Shown: positions 1 to 8,211 of the stretch, in pieces
How positions within the stretch are numbered: position 1 is the first letter of the stretch
Layout: the number at the start of each line of letters is the position of its first letter
Assembly (NCBI GenBank): GCA_023251455.1
Contig: JAHEYT010000071.1
Location: forward strand, 1-33,476
Source: Bacteroidota bacterium
GTDB taxonomy: Bacteria; Bacteroidota; Bacteroidia; Bacteroidales; Prolixibacteraceae
DNA: 33,476 bases
Direction of reading: 5' to 3'
Made by a program: the position numbers and the translations under genes
Notes under the pieces: generated by a model
The model's database searches: none
Seen by the model: the letters and a program-made list of their open reading frames with translations, nothing else
What the model was told of the DNA's origin: nothing

Positions 1-2
1 TA

Positions 3-368
3 CTTTTTCCGATCGGAAATCTGGCCCGAACTGTCATCGAAGAGAAAATTTCAAAAAAGGCCGAGTGCACCCGCATACTTTTTTACGAAACCGTTCTTCC
101 TGAAGTCATTAATAATGAAGCGCTAAACCTCATCACAGAAGACAAGTACGACATGATTGTACTTACCAGTCCTTCATGCTGCAGCAACCTGCTTCATTTA
201 GTTTCAGGAAAAATCGATCCTGTAAAACTCCGGTTAGTTTGCATCGGACAAACAACTTCGGCCGAAGTAATCCGTAATGGACTTGAGCCATTGATTACCG
301 CAGGCACCGCAAATTCACAGGGAATTTATTCTGCCATACTCAATTATTTTCAGAAGAAACAACTTTAA
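3..368 (+). CDS. hemD: uroporphyrinogen-III synthase, C-terminal part (5' end outside window)
   Basis: HemD cyclises hydroxymethylbilane to uroporphyrinogen III in the cytoplasm. The frame is open from base 3, so the gene starts left of the window; about 121 residues are visible, roughly the second half of a 240-260 residue protein. Seen near the start is FPIGNLAR, which matches the family pattern of an aromatic or Pro-x-Gly loop followed by AR. Later come LTSPSCCSN and CIGQTTSAEV, which match the conserved SPS and IGxxTA stretches of the second HemD domain. The stop is 13 bases before hemB, so the two are very likely co-transcribed. An internal ATG at 153 would remove the first conserved motif and is not the start. 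The family is divergent in sequence, so the call rests on these motifs plus the hem neighbours. Confidence 0.85.
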   Translation, partial: LFPIGNLARTVIEEKISKKAECTRILFYETVLPEVINNEALNLITEDKYDMIVLTSPSCCSNLLHLVSGKIDPVKLRLVCIGQTTSAEVIRNGLEPLITAGTANSQGIYSAILNYFQKKQL

Positions 369-381
369 AACAATTACAACT

Positions 382-1350
382 ATGTCATTTCCAATAACTC
401 GACTCAGAAGACTTAGACAAACTCCGGTTTTAAGAAATTTAGTACGCGAAACAATTCTCACGCGCGACGATTTGGTCATGCCTCTTTTTGTTTGCCCCGG
501 AACAGGTGTAAACAACCCGATTTCATCCATGCCAGGCAATTCGCAACTATCTGTGGATTTGTTGGTTGAAGAATGTCGCCGGTTATACGGACTGGGAATT
601 CAGGCGGTTCTGCTGTTTGGTATTCCTGAACACAAAGACGAACATGGGCTGGTTGCCTGCGAACACAACGGAATTGTACAACAAGCCGTTCGTGCCCTCA
701 AAGCTGCATTGCCCGATTTATATATTATTGCCGACATCTGCAACTGTGAATACACTTCGCATGGGCATTGCGGCACCATCGTTAACGGCGATGTACATAA
801 CGATCTGACTTTGGTCACGCTGGCCAAACAATCGGTATCGCTGGCACAGGAAGGTGTAGACATGGTAGCTCCAAGCGACATGATGGACGGCCGCGTAGGT
901 GCCATCCGCCATGCACTCGACGACAATGGTTTTTATAATCTGCCAATTATGGCCTATTCGGCCAAGTATGCATCCAGTTTCTATGGACCATTCCGCGAAG
1001 CTGCAGAAAGTGCACCTAAATTCGGAAACCGCGCCACTTACCAGATGGATCCGGCAAATGCCAACGAAGCTTTGCGCGAGGTAGAACTCGACATCGAAGA
1101 AGGAGCCGACATTGTAATGGTGAAACCAGCATTAAGCTATCTGGATATTATTCAGCGTGTAAAAACAAACTACAATATTCCGATCGCAGCATATAACGTA
1201 AGTGGCGAATATTCGATGGTAAAAGCCGCTGCAGCCAATGGCTGGATCGACGAAAAACGGATGGTTCGCGAAATTCTGACTTCAATCAAACGTGCCGGTT
1301 CTGACATCATCATTACTTATCACGCTCAGGAGATTATCAAAGAGTTATAA
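382..1350 (+). CDS. hemB: delta-aminolevulinic acid dehydratase (porphobilinogen synthase)
   Basis: HemB condenses two 5-aminolevulinate molecules to porphobilinogen. The protein has 322 residues, the usual family length. Visible hallmarks are the metal-binding cysteine cluster ADICNCEYTSHGHCG with Cys120, Cys122 and Cys130, which marks a zinc-dependent enzyme rather than the Asp-containing magnesium type. The two active-site lysines are also present: Lys195 in YSAKYASSFYGPFR and Lys248 in MVKPALSYLD, the latter being the Schiff-base lysine of the family. The ATG at 382 gives a normal N-terminus (TRLRRLR followed by the LVMPLFV strand). It lies 13 bases after hemD and 96 bases before hemL, inside a continuous plus-strand heme cluster. 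Confidence 0.97.
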   Translation: MSFPITRLRRLRQTPVLRNLVRETILTRDDLVMPLFVCPGTGVNNPISSMPGNSQLSVDLLVEECRRLYGLGIQAVLLFGIPEHKDEHGLVACEHNGIVQQAVRALKAALPDLYIIADICNCEYTSHGHCGTIVNGDVHNDLTLVTLAKQSVSLAQEGVDMVAPSDMMDGRVGAIRHALDDNGFYNLPIMAYSAKYASSFYGPFREAAESAPKFGNRATYQMDPANANEALREVELDIEEGADIVMVKPALSYLDIIQRVKTNYNIPIAAYNVSGEYSMVKAAAANGWIDEKRMVREILTSIKRAGSDIIITYHAQEIIKEL

Positions 1351-1374
1351 AAGCAATGGGCATGGGGAAAGAAA

Positions 1375-1431
1375 AGTCGCAGTGTTCAGTCACAGTTAGC
1401 AGTTGACTCGCAACCCGTATCCCGCAACTCG
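1375..1431 (+). repeat. short intergenic repeat, CAGTT/CGCAAC type
   Basis: The hemB-hemL gap holds a low-complexity stretch made of echoing words: CAGTCACAGTTAGCAGTTGA followed by CTCGCAACCCGTATCCCGCAA and CTCG. The units CAGT(T) and CGCAAC/CCCGTATCCCG repeat with small changes. It has no reading frame of note and no clear terminator. It resembles the decayed word-repeats that fill other gaps in this window (5234-5317, 8083-8187, 14570-14688) but uses different words. Function unknown. Confidence 0.45.
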
Positions 1432-1446
1432 ATTAAAAATTAAACC

Positions 1447-2745
1447 ATGAAAAACTACATTCAAAGCATAGCCGCTTTTCAGGAAGCACAAAAACATATT
1501 CCGGGAGGAGTTAATTCACCAGTACGTTCATTTCGAAGTGTTGACGGCGATCCGTTGTTTATTGCCAGCGCCAAAGGTGCCAAGGTTTTCGACATCGATG
1601 GTCACGAATACATTGATTACGTAGGATCATGGGGCCCCATGATTTTAGGTCACGCCCATCCCGACGTGATTATGGCCATTCAAAAAACCGCAGCCAAAGG
1701 AACCAGCTTTGGCGCTCCTACCCTGCTCGAAACCGAAATGGCGCTGCAAATCAAAAAAATGGTTCCTTCGATCGACAGTATCCGTATGGTGAACTCCGGA
1801 ACTGAAGCAACAATGAGCGCTTTACGTTTGGCTCGTGGGTACACCAACCGCGAATTGGTTATTAAATTCGAAGGCTGCTACCATGGTCATAACGATAGTT
1901 TTCTGATTAAAGCCGGATCGGGTGCATTGACATTTGGAACTCCCAATTCGCCGGGTGTTACTTCAGGAACAGCAAAAGACACATTGACTGCAGGTTACAA
2001 CGATCTTGACTCGGTAAAAGAATTATTTACCCGTTATCCGGAGCAGATTGCAGCTTTAATTCTGGAACCGGTTACCGGTAATATGGGTGTGGTTATTCCA
2101 AACCCAGAATTCATTCAGGGTGTTCGCGACCTTTGCACTCAAAACGGAACAGTACTGATTTTTGATGAAGTAATGACTGGTTTCCGCCTTTCAAAAGGTG
2201 GCGCACAGCAAATACTGGGTATTACTCCTGATTTGACTTGCTTCGGTAAAATTATCGGTGGCGGACTTCCCGTTGGCGCATATGGCGGTAAACAGGAAAT
2301 CATGGATAAACTAGCGCCAAAAGGACCTGTATATCAAGCCGGAACCCTTTCCGGAAACCCGCTGGCTATGTCAGCCGGGCTCACCACCTTGAAAATTCTT
2401 GACGAAACTGATGGTTTTTACGACATGCTCGAAGATAAATCGGCTCGTTTAGGCGAAGGCATCAAAAAGTGTCTGGCCGATCTGAATTTCCCGGGTGTGG
2501 TAAACCGTGTTGGATCCATGTTTACGCTTTTCTTTACTGAAGAAGACCGTGTAAATTCGTTTGCCGATGCCCTTCGTTGCAATACCGCCACTTACGCCAA
2601 ATATTTTAAAATGGCTTTGGAAAGTGGTATTTACCTGGCACCATCGCAGTTCGAAGCCGGATTTATGTCGGCTGCACACACCACTAAAAAGATTGATAAA
2701 ACGATTGAGGCAACTTACGAAGCATTGAAAGTGTTGAAAGGATAA
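1447..2745 (+). CDS. hemL: glutamate-1-semialdehyde 2,1-aminomutase
   Basis: HemL is a PLP enzyme that isomerises glutamate-1-semialdehyde to 5-aminolevulinate, so this organism uses the C5 (glutamyl-tRNA) route. The 432-residue length is typical. Seen in the sequence: N-terminal PGGVNSPVRSF, the cofactor-binding NSGTEATMSALRLAR (116-130), GCYHGH, the Asp240 motif FDEVMTGFR, and the PLP lysine Lys268 in CFGKIIGGGLPVGAYGG. The partner genes hemA and hemC are not in the window and may lie to the left. The ATG start follows the repeat-like hemB-hemL spacer. Confidence 0.97.
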   Translation: MKNYIQSIAAFQEAQKHIPGGVNSPVRSFRSVDGDPLFIASAKGAKVFDIDGHEYIDYVGSWGPMILGHAHPDVIMAIQKTAAKGTSFGAPTLLETEMALQIKKMVPSIDSIRMVNSGTEATMSALRLARGYTNRELVIKFEGCYHGHNDSFLIKAGSGALTFGTPNSPGVTSGTAKDTLTAGYNDLDSVKELFTRYPEQIAALILEPVTGNMGVVIPNPEFIQGVRDLCTQNGTVLIFDEVMTGFRLSKGGAQQILGITPDLTCFGKIIGGGLPVGAYGGKQEIMDKLAPKGPVYQAGTLSGNPLAMSAGLTTLKILDETDGFYDMLEDKSARLGEGIKKCLADLNFPGVVNRVGSMFTLFFTEEDRVNSFADALRCNTATYAKYFKMALESGIYLAPSQFEAGFMSAAHTTKKIDKTIEATYEALKVLKG

Positions 2746-2941
2746 TAGCCCATCCCCAACACTTCTCAAAAATTGGGAAAGGAGTTTTGACTGAAGGTTA
2801 AACCTAATATCGTATCAGTCTGATATTCAACAATCACGAAAAACAAATTAAAATTGGCAGATTTTTTGAAGTAGCATTTGTGCTGATGAGATTTACATCT
2901 CGAAATTCAGTGAAAACAGGAAACAATTAAAATTTACGATC

Positions 2942-4174
2942 ATGAAAACAAAAATTGGAATCTTAGTTTTAGCTTTATGCACAAGCTTCTTCAATCTACA
3001 AGCTCAACGACGCGTAGTTACCACTGCCCGTGCAACAAGCTACGATATTAGCGATAACCTGGATTTGGATGCAGTTGCTTCCATCTTCGGAGATTCAGAG
3101 AATTTAGAAGACTTTGAACGCAGGCTGAATGATCCGGATAACCGGATTTCGAACCTTGACTTAAACGAGGATGGATACATCGATTATTTACGGGTTGTCG
3201 AAAATTCATCCGACCGCAATTCGCTGGTCGTTGTTCAGGCAGTTTTAGATCAGGATGTTTACCAGGATGTTGCCACCATTGAGATCGAAAGAGTCTACAA
3301 TGGTAATCCACGAATACAAATTGTAGGTGACGCTTACATCTATGGTTCAAATTACATCATTGAACCAGTCTTTTATCGCACACCTCTAATTTTCTCGTTC
3401 TTTTGGGGTCCGCGATACAGTCCATGGATTTCGCCTTATTACTGGAACTACTACCCAAGATGGTACAGCTATTACAGACCATATTCTCCCTATAAATACC
3501 ACAGGCACATTTATGGTCACATCAATTACGAAAACAAATATCGCCGTGCTGACAGTCGTAATATCCATTTTTCAGGAGATAACTACAGCCGCATCCGGAG
3601 AAATGATTTTGCAAACAGGCATCCTGACCGGGCTTTTGAAAACAGGCATCAAGGCGTAAACAACCGGAATGAATTGATTGAAAGACGTTCTGACCGTTCC
3701 GGAAGAGAATATCAGCGTAACAGCAATGGTCAAAGACCGAACACAACGGTTAGACCACAAAGGCAAAATTCGGATTCAGGAAACTATGGTAAGAATCAGT
3801 CGACTAATGAATACCGTCGCCCGGTTTATCAGAAAAAGTCAGGCTCAACCCAGACCAGAACACGAGAATACAATAGCAATCCGAACAGGAATAAGTCTGA
3901 CAATGGCGGACAAATTCAGCAACGGAATGAAAACCGAAACCAGTCTTACGAAAGACGTACTGCTCCTGAACGTCGTTCGGTTTCAACACCACAACGATCA
4001 TCTCAACGAGTTGAATCGACCCAAAGAAGTTCTGCACCGAGAGAAAAATCGGGTTCAGTTTCAAGACAAAGCCGTTCGAACAACGAAGTGAAGCAGAGTT
4101 CACGTAGTAACCAGAGATCTGAATCGACAAAAAAAGCAGATAAAACTGAAAAGGAAAGTAACAGAAGAAGATAA
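2942..4174 (+). CDS. secreted Arg/Ser/Asn-rich protein with EF-hand-like motif
   Basis: This 410-residue protein is not a heme enzyme although it sits between hemL and hemE. It has a clear signal peptide (residues 1-20, cleavage likely after NLQA). Residues 40-145 form a compact region with the EF-hand-like loop DLNEDGYIDYLRV (73-85). About 150-195 is very rich in Tyr, Trp and Pro (FFWGPRYSPWISPYYWNYY). From about 205 to the end it is a highly basic, low-complexity Arg/Ser/Asn/Gln tail. The layout suggests an exported protein with a folded N-terminal domain and a disordered tail. A 196-base upstream gap suggests its own promoter. The similarly built lipoprotein gene at 18331 has the same order of parts. 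Function unknown; the cell location is inferred from the signal peptide. Confidence 0.75.
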   Translation: MKTKIGILVLALCTSFFNLQAQRRVVTTARATSYDISDNLDLDAVASIFGDSENLEDFERRLNDPDNRISNLDLNEDGYIDYLRVVENSSDRNSLVVVQAVLDQDVYQDVATIEIERVYNGNPRIQIVGDAYIYGSNYIIEPVFYRTPLIFSFFWGPRYSPWISPYYWNYYPRWYSYYRPYSPYKYHRHIYGHINYENKYRRADSRNIHFSGDNYSRIRRNDFANRHPDRAFENRHQGVNNRNELIERRSDRSGREYQRNSNGQRPNTTVRPQRQNSDSGNYGKNQSTNEYRRPVYQKKSGSTQTRTREYNSNPNRNKSDNGGQIQQRNENRNQSYERRTAPERRSVSTPQRSSQRVESTQRSSAPREKSGSVSRQSRSNNEVKQSSRSNQRSESTKKADKTEKESNRRR

Positions 4175-4197
4175 TCTTAAACTTAAAACGATATAAA

Positions 4198-5235
4198 TTG
4201 ACTACAAATTCGATTCTATTAAAAACACTCCGGGGAGAAAAGACCGAACGGCCACCAGTTTGGTTTATGCGTCAGGCGGGAAGAGTGTTGCCTTCGTACA
4301 TGAAGATTAAAGAAGATTACACGTTCTGGCAAATGATGCAAAATCCTGAGATCGCTGCAAAAGTTACGCTTTTGCCTATCGACGATTTGGGTGTGGATGC
4401 CGGAATTCTGTTCTCCGACATTCTGGTTATTCCTCATGCATTGGGCATGGGATTGGAATTTAACGACAGTGGTCCGCTATTCGATCAGCCACTGGCCTAC
4501 CGCGATAAACCGCTGGAAGGATTAAATCCTGATCCAACTAAGTTGAATTACATCTATGAGGTAATCGACGAAATTATCCGGACAAAAAAGGAAGAAACAC
4601 CGCTGATTGGCTTTTGTGGTGCTCCATTAACAGTTTTGCTGTTTATGCTGCAAGGTTTGGGGCGTAAAGGCGATTTTCCTGAAGCCATTAAATTCATCTA
4701 CGAAAATAAGGAAACCACCAAAAAGTTAATTGAAGTTGTAACCGATCTTTCGGTCGTTTATGCACAAGGTCAAATAGAACACGGAATCGATGTTTTTCAA
4801 TTGTTCGACACGCATGCCGGATTGATTCCAGCTGATTTATACCAGGAACTGTTTATGCCTGCAACAAAAAAAATCGCGGCTGCTGTGCGCGAAAAAGGTG
4901 TTCCATTTATTTTCTTTCCGAAAGGATTAGGAACCGGAATTGCCAAAATCACTCCTGAAGATTGCGATTATCTGAGCATCGACTGGCAAACACCTCTCGA
5001 CACTGCCCGAAAAATAGTCGATCCAAAAATCGGGTTGCAGGGAAATGTTGATCCTCGTTTGTTATATGCAAGTCAGCCTGAAATTGAAAAAGCGCTGCAA
5101 TCTTACATCGAATTTGGCAAAAACAACCAAAATTGGATTTTCAACCTCGGCCACGGTTTCATGCCGGGTATTTCGTTCGAAAATGCCAAATTTCTGGCCG
5201 ATTGGGTGAAACGAACCGATTGGAAAAGAAATTAG
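4198..5235 (+). CDS. hemE: uroporphyrinogen decarboxylase, TTG start
   Basis: HemE decarboxylates uroporphyrinogen III to coproporphyrinogen III. The product has 345 residues, normal for the family. Signature parts are PPVWFMRQAGRVLPSY with Arg25 and Arg29, GILFSDILVIPH with Asp74, GFCGAPLTVLLFMLQG, LFDTHAG, and the C-terminal FNLGHGFMPG with His319. These match the substrate-binding Arg, Arg, Asp and His of characterised enzymes. The start is a TTG at 4198: it gives the conserved beginning MTTNSILLKTLRGEKTERPP, whereas the first in-frame ATG (4267) would delete it. It begins 23 bases after the secreted-protein gene. Its stop codon overlaps the first bases of an intergenic repeat. Confidence 0.96.
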   Translation: MTTNSILLKTLRGEKTERPPVWFMRQAGRVLPSYMKIKEDYTFWQMMQNPEIAAKVTLLPIDDLGVDAGILFSDILVIPHALGMGLEFNDSGPLFDQPLAYRDKPLEGLNPDPTKLNYIYEVIDEIIRTKKEETPLIGFCGAPLTVLLFMLQGLGRKGDFPEAIKFIYENKETTKKLIEVVTDLSVVYAQGQIEHGIDVFQLFDTHAGLIPADLYQELFMPATKKIAAAVREKGVPFIFFPKGLGTGIAKITPEDCDYLSIDWQTPLDTARKIVDPKIGLQGNVDPRLLYASQPEIEKALQSYIEFGKNNQNWIFNLGHGFMPGISFENAKFLADWVKRTDWKRN

Positions 5236-5317
5236 TTCCAGGTTCAAAGTTTCAAGTTCCAGGTTTATCCGTTACTTGAACTTTTTGACTTGAAATTTGA
5301 AATTTGAAATTTGAAAC
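5234..5317 (+). repeat. GTTTCAAGTTCC / TTGAAAT intergenic repeat forming a hairpin
   Basis: The hemE-hemN gap is almost entirely repeat. The left half reads AGTTCCAGGTTCAAAGTTTC followed by AAGTTCCAGG, with a roughly 7-nt echo of GTTCCAG/GTTTCAA. The right half (5290-5317) is four perfect or near-perfect tandem copies of the 7-mer TTGAAAT, the last being TTGAAAC. The right half is roughly the reverse complement of the left half, so a transcript could fold into a long imperfect hairpin. The element begins inside the TAG stop of hemE. The left-half words recur at 14570-14604 before tilS. Confidence 0.7.
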
Positions 5318-5326
5318 TAAGAAGAT

Positions 5327-6703
5327 ATGATCAACCGCGAATTACTCGAAAAATACAACCACCCGGTTCCCCGGTATACCAGTTATCCACCGGCAAACTT
5401 CTTCTCCGAAGAATTCAGTCCGGCCAATTATCTGGAAGCTATCGATCAGTCGAATCAGTGGAACCCTCAGAATATTTCCATTTATATTCACATTCCGTTT
5501 TGCCTGAAAATGTGTTTTTTCTGCGGATGCAATTCGTATGCACTTCGTCAGGCTGAAGTAGTAGAAGCTTACCACAAAGCTCTGATTCAGGAAATTAAAA
5601 TGGTAACTTCCAGATTGGATAAAAACCGTAAAGTTTCGCAGATTCACTACGGCGGTGGCACACCAAACGCCATTCCGGTTGAATATCTTCAGGAGATTAA
5701 CGAATTGCTGTTTTCAACCTTCGAGTTTATTCCTGAACCTGAAATTGCCATTGAAGTCAACCCGGCCTACCTCACTTACGAGCAAATGACTGGTCTAAAA
5801 AAAGCAGGATTTAACCGTTTCAGTATCGGTATTCAGGATTTCAACAATGAAGTTTTGGATGCTGTAAACCGCGATAAAGCTGCACTTCCTGTAAAAGATA
5901 TTATCGCTTTCCTGAAACAGGATTCGCCAAATATGGCAGTGAATCTCGATTTCATTTACGGCCTGCCCAAACAAACGGCGGTAAACTTTTCGGAGACCAT
6001 CAGCAAAGCAATTGAGCTAAAACCCGACAGGCTGGTTACGTTTTCCTACGCACATGTGCCATGGGTAAGCAAAATTCAGAAGAAATTGGAGAAAGAAGGA
6101 CTTCCGGCTCCTGACGAAAAAATAAAAATGTACGAAGCTGCATATTCGCTGATGACTCAAAACGGCTACGAAGCCATTGGAATGGACCATTATGCCAACG
6201 CTGGCGACGAACTCACCATGGCCAGACGTAACAAGCAATTGCACCGTAATTTTCAGGGATATTGCACCCGCCGCACTACCGGACAGGTGTATGCTTTCGG
6301 GGTGACCGGAATCAGTCAGTTGGAAGGCGTTTATGCACAAAACACCAAATCGATTGACGAATACATTGCCAAAATAAATCAGGGTGAATTAACCACCATC
6401 AAAGGTTATACACTCTCTAAACAGCAGGTTGTTGTGCGCGAAGTAATCACCGAACTGATGTGCAACGAACAGATCGTTTGGAGTCATTTGGGCGAAATAT
6501 TGGGCATGACTTCCGAAGAAGTAAAAAAACAAACCACCTATAATCCGGAACTGCTTCAGCAATTTGCGACCGACGGACTCATCACCCTTTCCGACGAAAA
6601 AATACAAATTACTGAAGACGGCCAGTTGTTTATCCGCAACGTGGCCGCCTCGTTCGACCCGCTCATTCAGGCCGGACAAACCAATTTTTCAAAACCAGTA
6701 TAG
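5327..6703 (+). CDS. hemN: oxygen-independent coproporphyrinogen III oxidase (radical SAM)
   Basis: HemN oxidatively decarboxylates coproporphyrinogen III to protoporphyrinogen IX without oxygen, using SAM and a 4Fe-4S cluster. The 458-residue length is that of true HemN rather than the shorter HemW. The radical-SAM motif is HIPFCLKMCFFCGCN with Cys59, Cys63 and Cys66 plus the HemN-type fourth cysteine Cys68. YGGGTPN and the N-terminal VPRYTSYPPA motif are also present. A C-terminal HemN domain follows, with GMDHYA and NFQGYCT as further family signatures. It is followed after two bases by the protoporphyrinogen oxidase gene, so the two are surely co-transcribed. HemF (8212-9099) does the same step with oxygen. 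Confidence 0.96.
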   Translation: MINRELLEKYNHPVPRYTSYPPANFFSEEFSPANYLEAIDQSNQWNPQNISIYIHIPFCLKMCFFCGCNSYALRQAEVVEAYHKALIQEIKMVTSRLDKNRKVSQIHYGGGTPNAIPVEYLQEINELLFSTFEFIPEPEIAIEVNPAYLTYEQMTGLKKAGFNRFSIGIQDFNNEVLDAVNRDKAALPVKDIIAFLKQDSPNMAVNLDFIYGLPKQTAVNFSETISKAIELKPDRLVTFSYAHVPWVSKIQKKLEKEGLPAPDEKIKMYEAAYSLMTQNGYEAIGMDHYANAGDELTMARRNKQLHRNFQGYCTRRTTGQVYAFGVTGISQLEGVYAQNTKSIDEYIAKINQGELTTIKGYTLSKQQVVVREVITELMCNEQIVWSHLGEILGMTSEEVKKQTTYNPELLQQFATDGLITLSDEKIQITEDGQLFIRNVAASFDPLIQAGQTNFSKPV

Positions 6704-6705
6704 TT

Positions 6706-8091
6706 ATGAGTACTTCGACGAAGCCTTATGTCGTAATTATTGGCGCAGGATTAACCGGCCTTACCATGGGGTTCTATCTTAAGAAAGCAGGAATCAACGT
6801 CCTGATCATCGACAAATCGGCCAAAACTGGCGGGGTAATTCAAACCATACGCGAAAAAGGTTTTGTATATGAAACGGGGCCCAATACAGGAGTTGTTTCA
6901 AATCCTGAAATAGCCGAATTATTTGAAGATCTCAACGGAAAGTGCGAGCTTGAAGTAGCTGATCCCAGCGCGAAACGACGTCTCATCTGGAAAGACCAGG
7001 CGTGGCATGCCCTGCCTTCAGGATTATGGTCGGCCATAACAACACCTCTTTTTACCTTGGGCGATAAATTCCGGATTCTGGGCGAACCGTGGCGCGCCAA
7101 AGGAACCGATCCTGACGAAAAACTTTCGGATTTGGTGAAACGCCGGCTCGGAAAAAGCTTTCTCGACTACGCCATTGACCCATTTATTTCAGGAATATAC
7201 GCCGGAAACCCCAACGAATTAGTGCCGCGATACGCCCTCCCCAAACTCTGGAAACTTGAGCAGGAATATGGCAGTTTTATCGGTGGTTCAATAAAAAAAG
7301 CAAAACTTCCAAAAACAGAACGCGACAAAAAAGCAACCAAAGAGGTATTTTCGGCCAAAGGAGGTTTACAGCACCTGATTGAAGCATTAACCGAAGCCAT
7401 CGGCCCCGATAGCTTTTTATTATCGGCCGACACGATCATAAAACCGGCTGGAATCGGATTTCAACTTCAGGTCACAACTCCTGAAAACATGATTCAGTTT
7501 GAAACAAAACACGTGGTAACAACCTGTGGTGGTTACGATTTAGCCAATTTATTGCCATTCCTGAACCAAGATGAAATTACGCCATTCATAACTTTGAAAT
7601 ATGCAGCTGTAACTCAGGTTTTGCTTGGATTTGAACGATGGAAAGGTATTTCGTTAAAAGCTTTTGGAGGTTTAGTTCCAGGAAAGGAAAACAAAAATAT
7701 TCTTGGTGTGTTATTTACCTCGTCGTTCTTTGAAGGCCGCGCCCCACAAGGTGGAGCATTGCTTTCGGTATTTATGGGAGGCACTAAACGTCCGGATATT
7801 GCCAAAATGGATAACTTCGAGATTGAAGCCATTCTGAACAAAGAGCTTCCCCGCATGATGAGCAACCGGAGTTTTAGTCCGGATATGATTCGCATTCACC
7901 GCTACCCGAGAGCGATTCCGCAATACACCGAAACTTCCGGGAAACGTTTCGAAATGATCGAACAGATTCAACAGAAATACCCCGGACTTATTTTAGCCGG
8001 AAACATTCGCGACGGTATTGGAATGGCCGATCGTGTAAAACAGGGGCGAACGATTGCAGAAGAACTGGCCGGAAAGATACAAGGTCATTAA
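6706..8091 (+). CDS. hemG: protoporphyrinogen oxidase, FAD-dependent HemY type
   Basis: This enzyme oxidises protoporphyrinogen IX (or coproporphyrinogen III in some lineages) using FAD. It has 461 residues. The N-terminal dinucleotide fold is clear: VVIIGAGLTGLTMGFYLKK with Gly13, Gly15 and Gly18, ending at Asp36. The GG doublet TGGVIQT and the YETGPNTG stretch follow. The C-terminus has the FAD-contact motif LAGNIRDGIGMADRVKQGR of this amine-oxidase-like superfamily. Sequence type is HemY/PPOX, not the short flavodoxin-like HemG of enterobacteria; hemG is used here only in the broad annotation sense. The ATG is two bases after hemN. The last codons (GGT CAT TAA) already belong to a GTCATT-type repeat, so the C-terminus may have been set by repeat insertion. 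Confidence 0.93.
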   Translation: MSTSTKPYVVIIGAGLTGLTMGFYLKKAGINVLIIDKSAKTGGVIQTIREKGFVYETGPNTGVVSNPEIAELFEDLNGKCELEVADPSAKRRLIWKDQAWHALPSGLWSAITTPLFTLGDKFRILGEPWRAKGTDPDEKLSDLVKRRLGKSFLDYAIDPFISGIYAGNPNELVPRYALPKLWKLEQEYGSFIGGSIKKAKLPKTERDKKATKEVFSAKGGLQHLIEALTEAIGPDSFLLSADTIIKPAGIGFQLQVTTPENMIQFETKHVVTTCGGYDLANLLPFLNQDEITPFITLKYAAVTQVLLGFERWKGISLKAFGGLVPGKENKNILGVLFTSSFFEGRAPQGGALLSVFMGGTKRPDIAKMDNFEIEAILNKELPRMMSNRSFSPDMIRIHRYPRAIPQYTETSGKRFEMIEQIQQKYPGLILAGNIRDGIGMADRVKQGRTIAEELAGKIQGH

Positions 8092-8187
8092 TGGTCAATT
8101 GTTGTCATTAATAGTCATTCAATTGTACCTTCGGAGCTGCCCAATGACGCGAAGCTAATGACAACTGAATGACACGAAGTGAATGAC
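8083..8187 (+). repeat. GTCATT...AATGAC inverted word-repeat element
   Basis: Three copies of GTCATT (8084, 8104, 8114) are followed by four copies of AATGAC (8143, 8157, 8168, 8182), its reverse complement, so the element can fold back on itself. The block AATGACGCGAAGCTAATGAC at 8143-8162 recurs with one change at 14659-14678. It reaches from the stop of the protoporphyrinogen oxidase gene to the 5' end of hemF, including the GTG at 8179. Function unknown. Confidence 0.75.
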
Positions 8188-8211
8188 AATTTTAACCAAA
8201 ACACAAGCACT

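Noticed and set aside
2853..2900. Promoter of the secreted-protein gene (TTGGCAG ... TAGCATTTG)
   Set aside because: The -7 word has one base too many and the spacing to the TTG is about 15 bases, too short; not strong enough to list.
3804..4130. Antisense open frames over the low-complexity tails of the two secreted proteins and over the heme genes
   Set aside because: They mirror the codon bias of the sense genes, lack recognisable domains and have no separate start signals.
8179..8211. GTG 8179 as hemF start
   Set aside because: It lies in the AATGAC repeat and the extra 11 residues have no counterpart in HemF; GTG 8212 gives the usual N-terminus and length. Not fully excluded.
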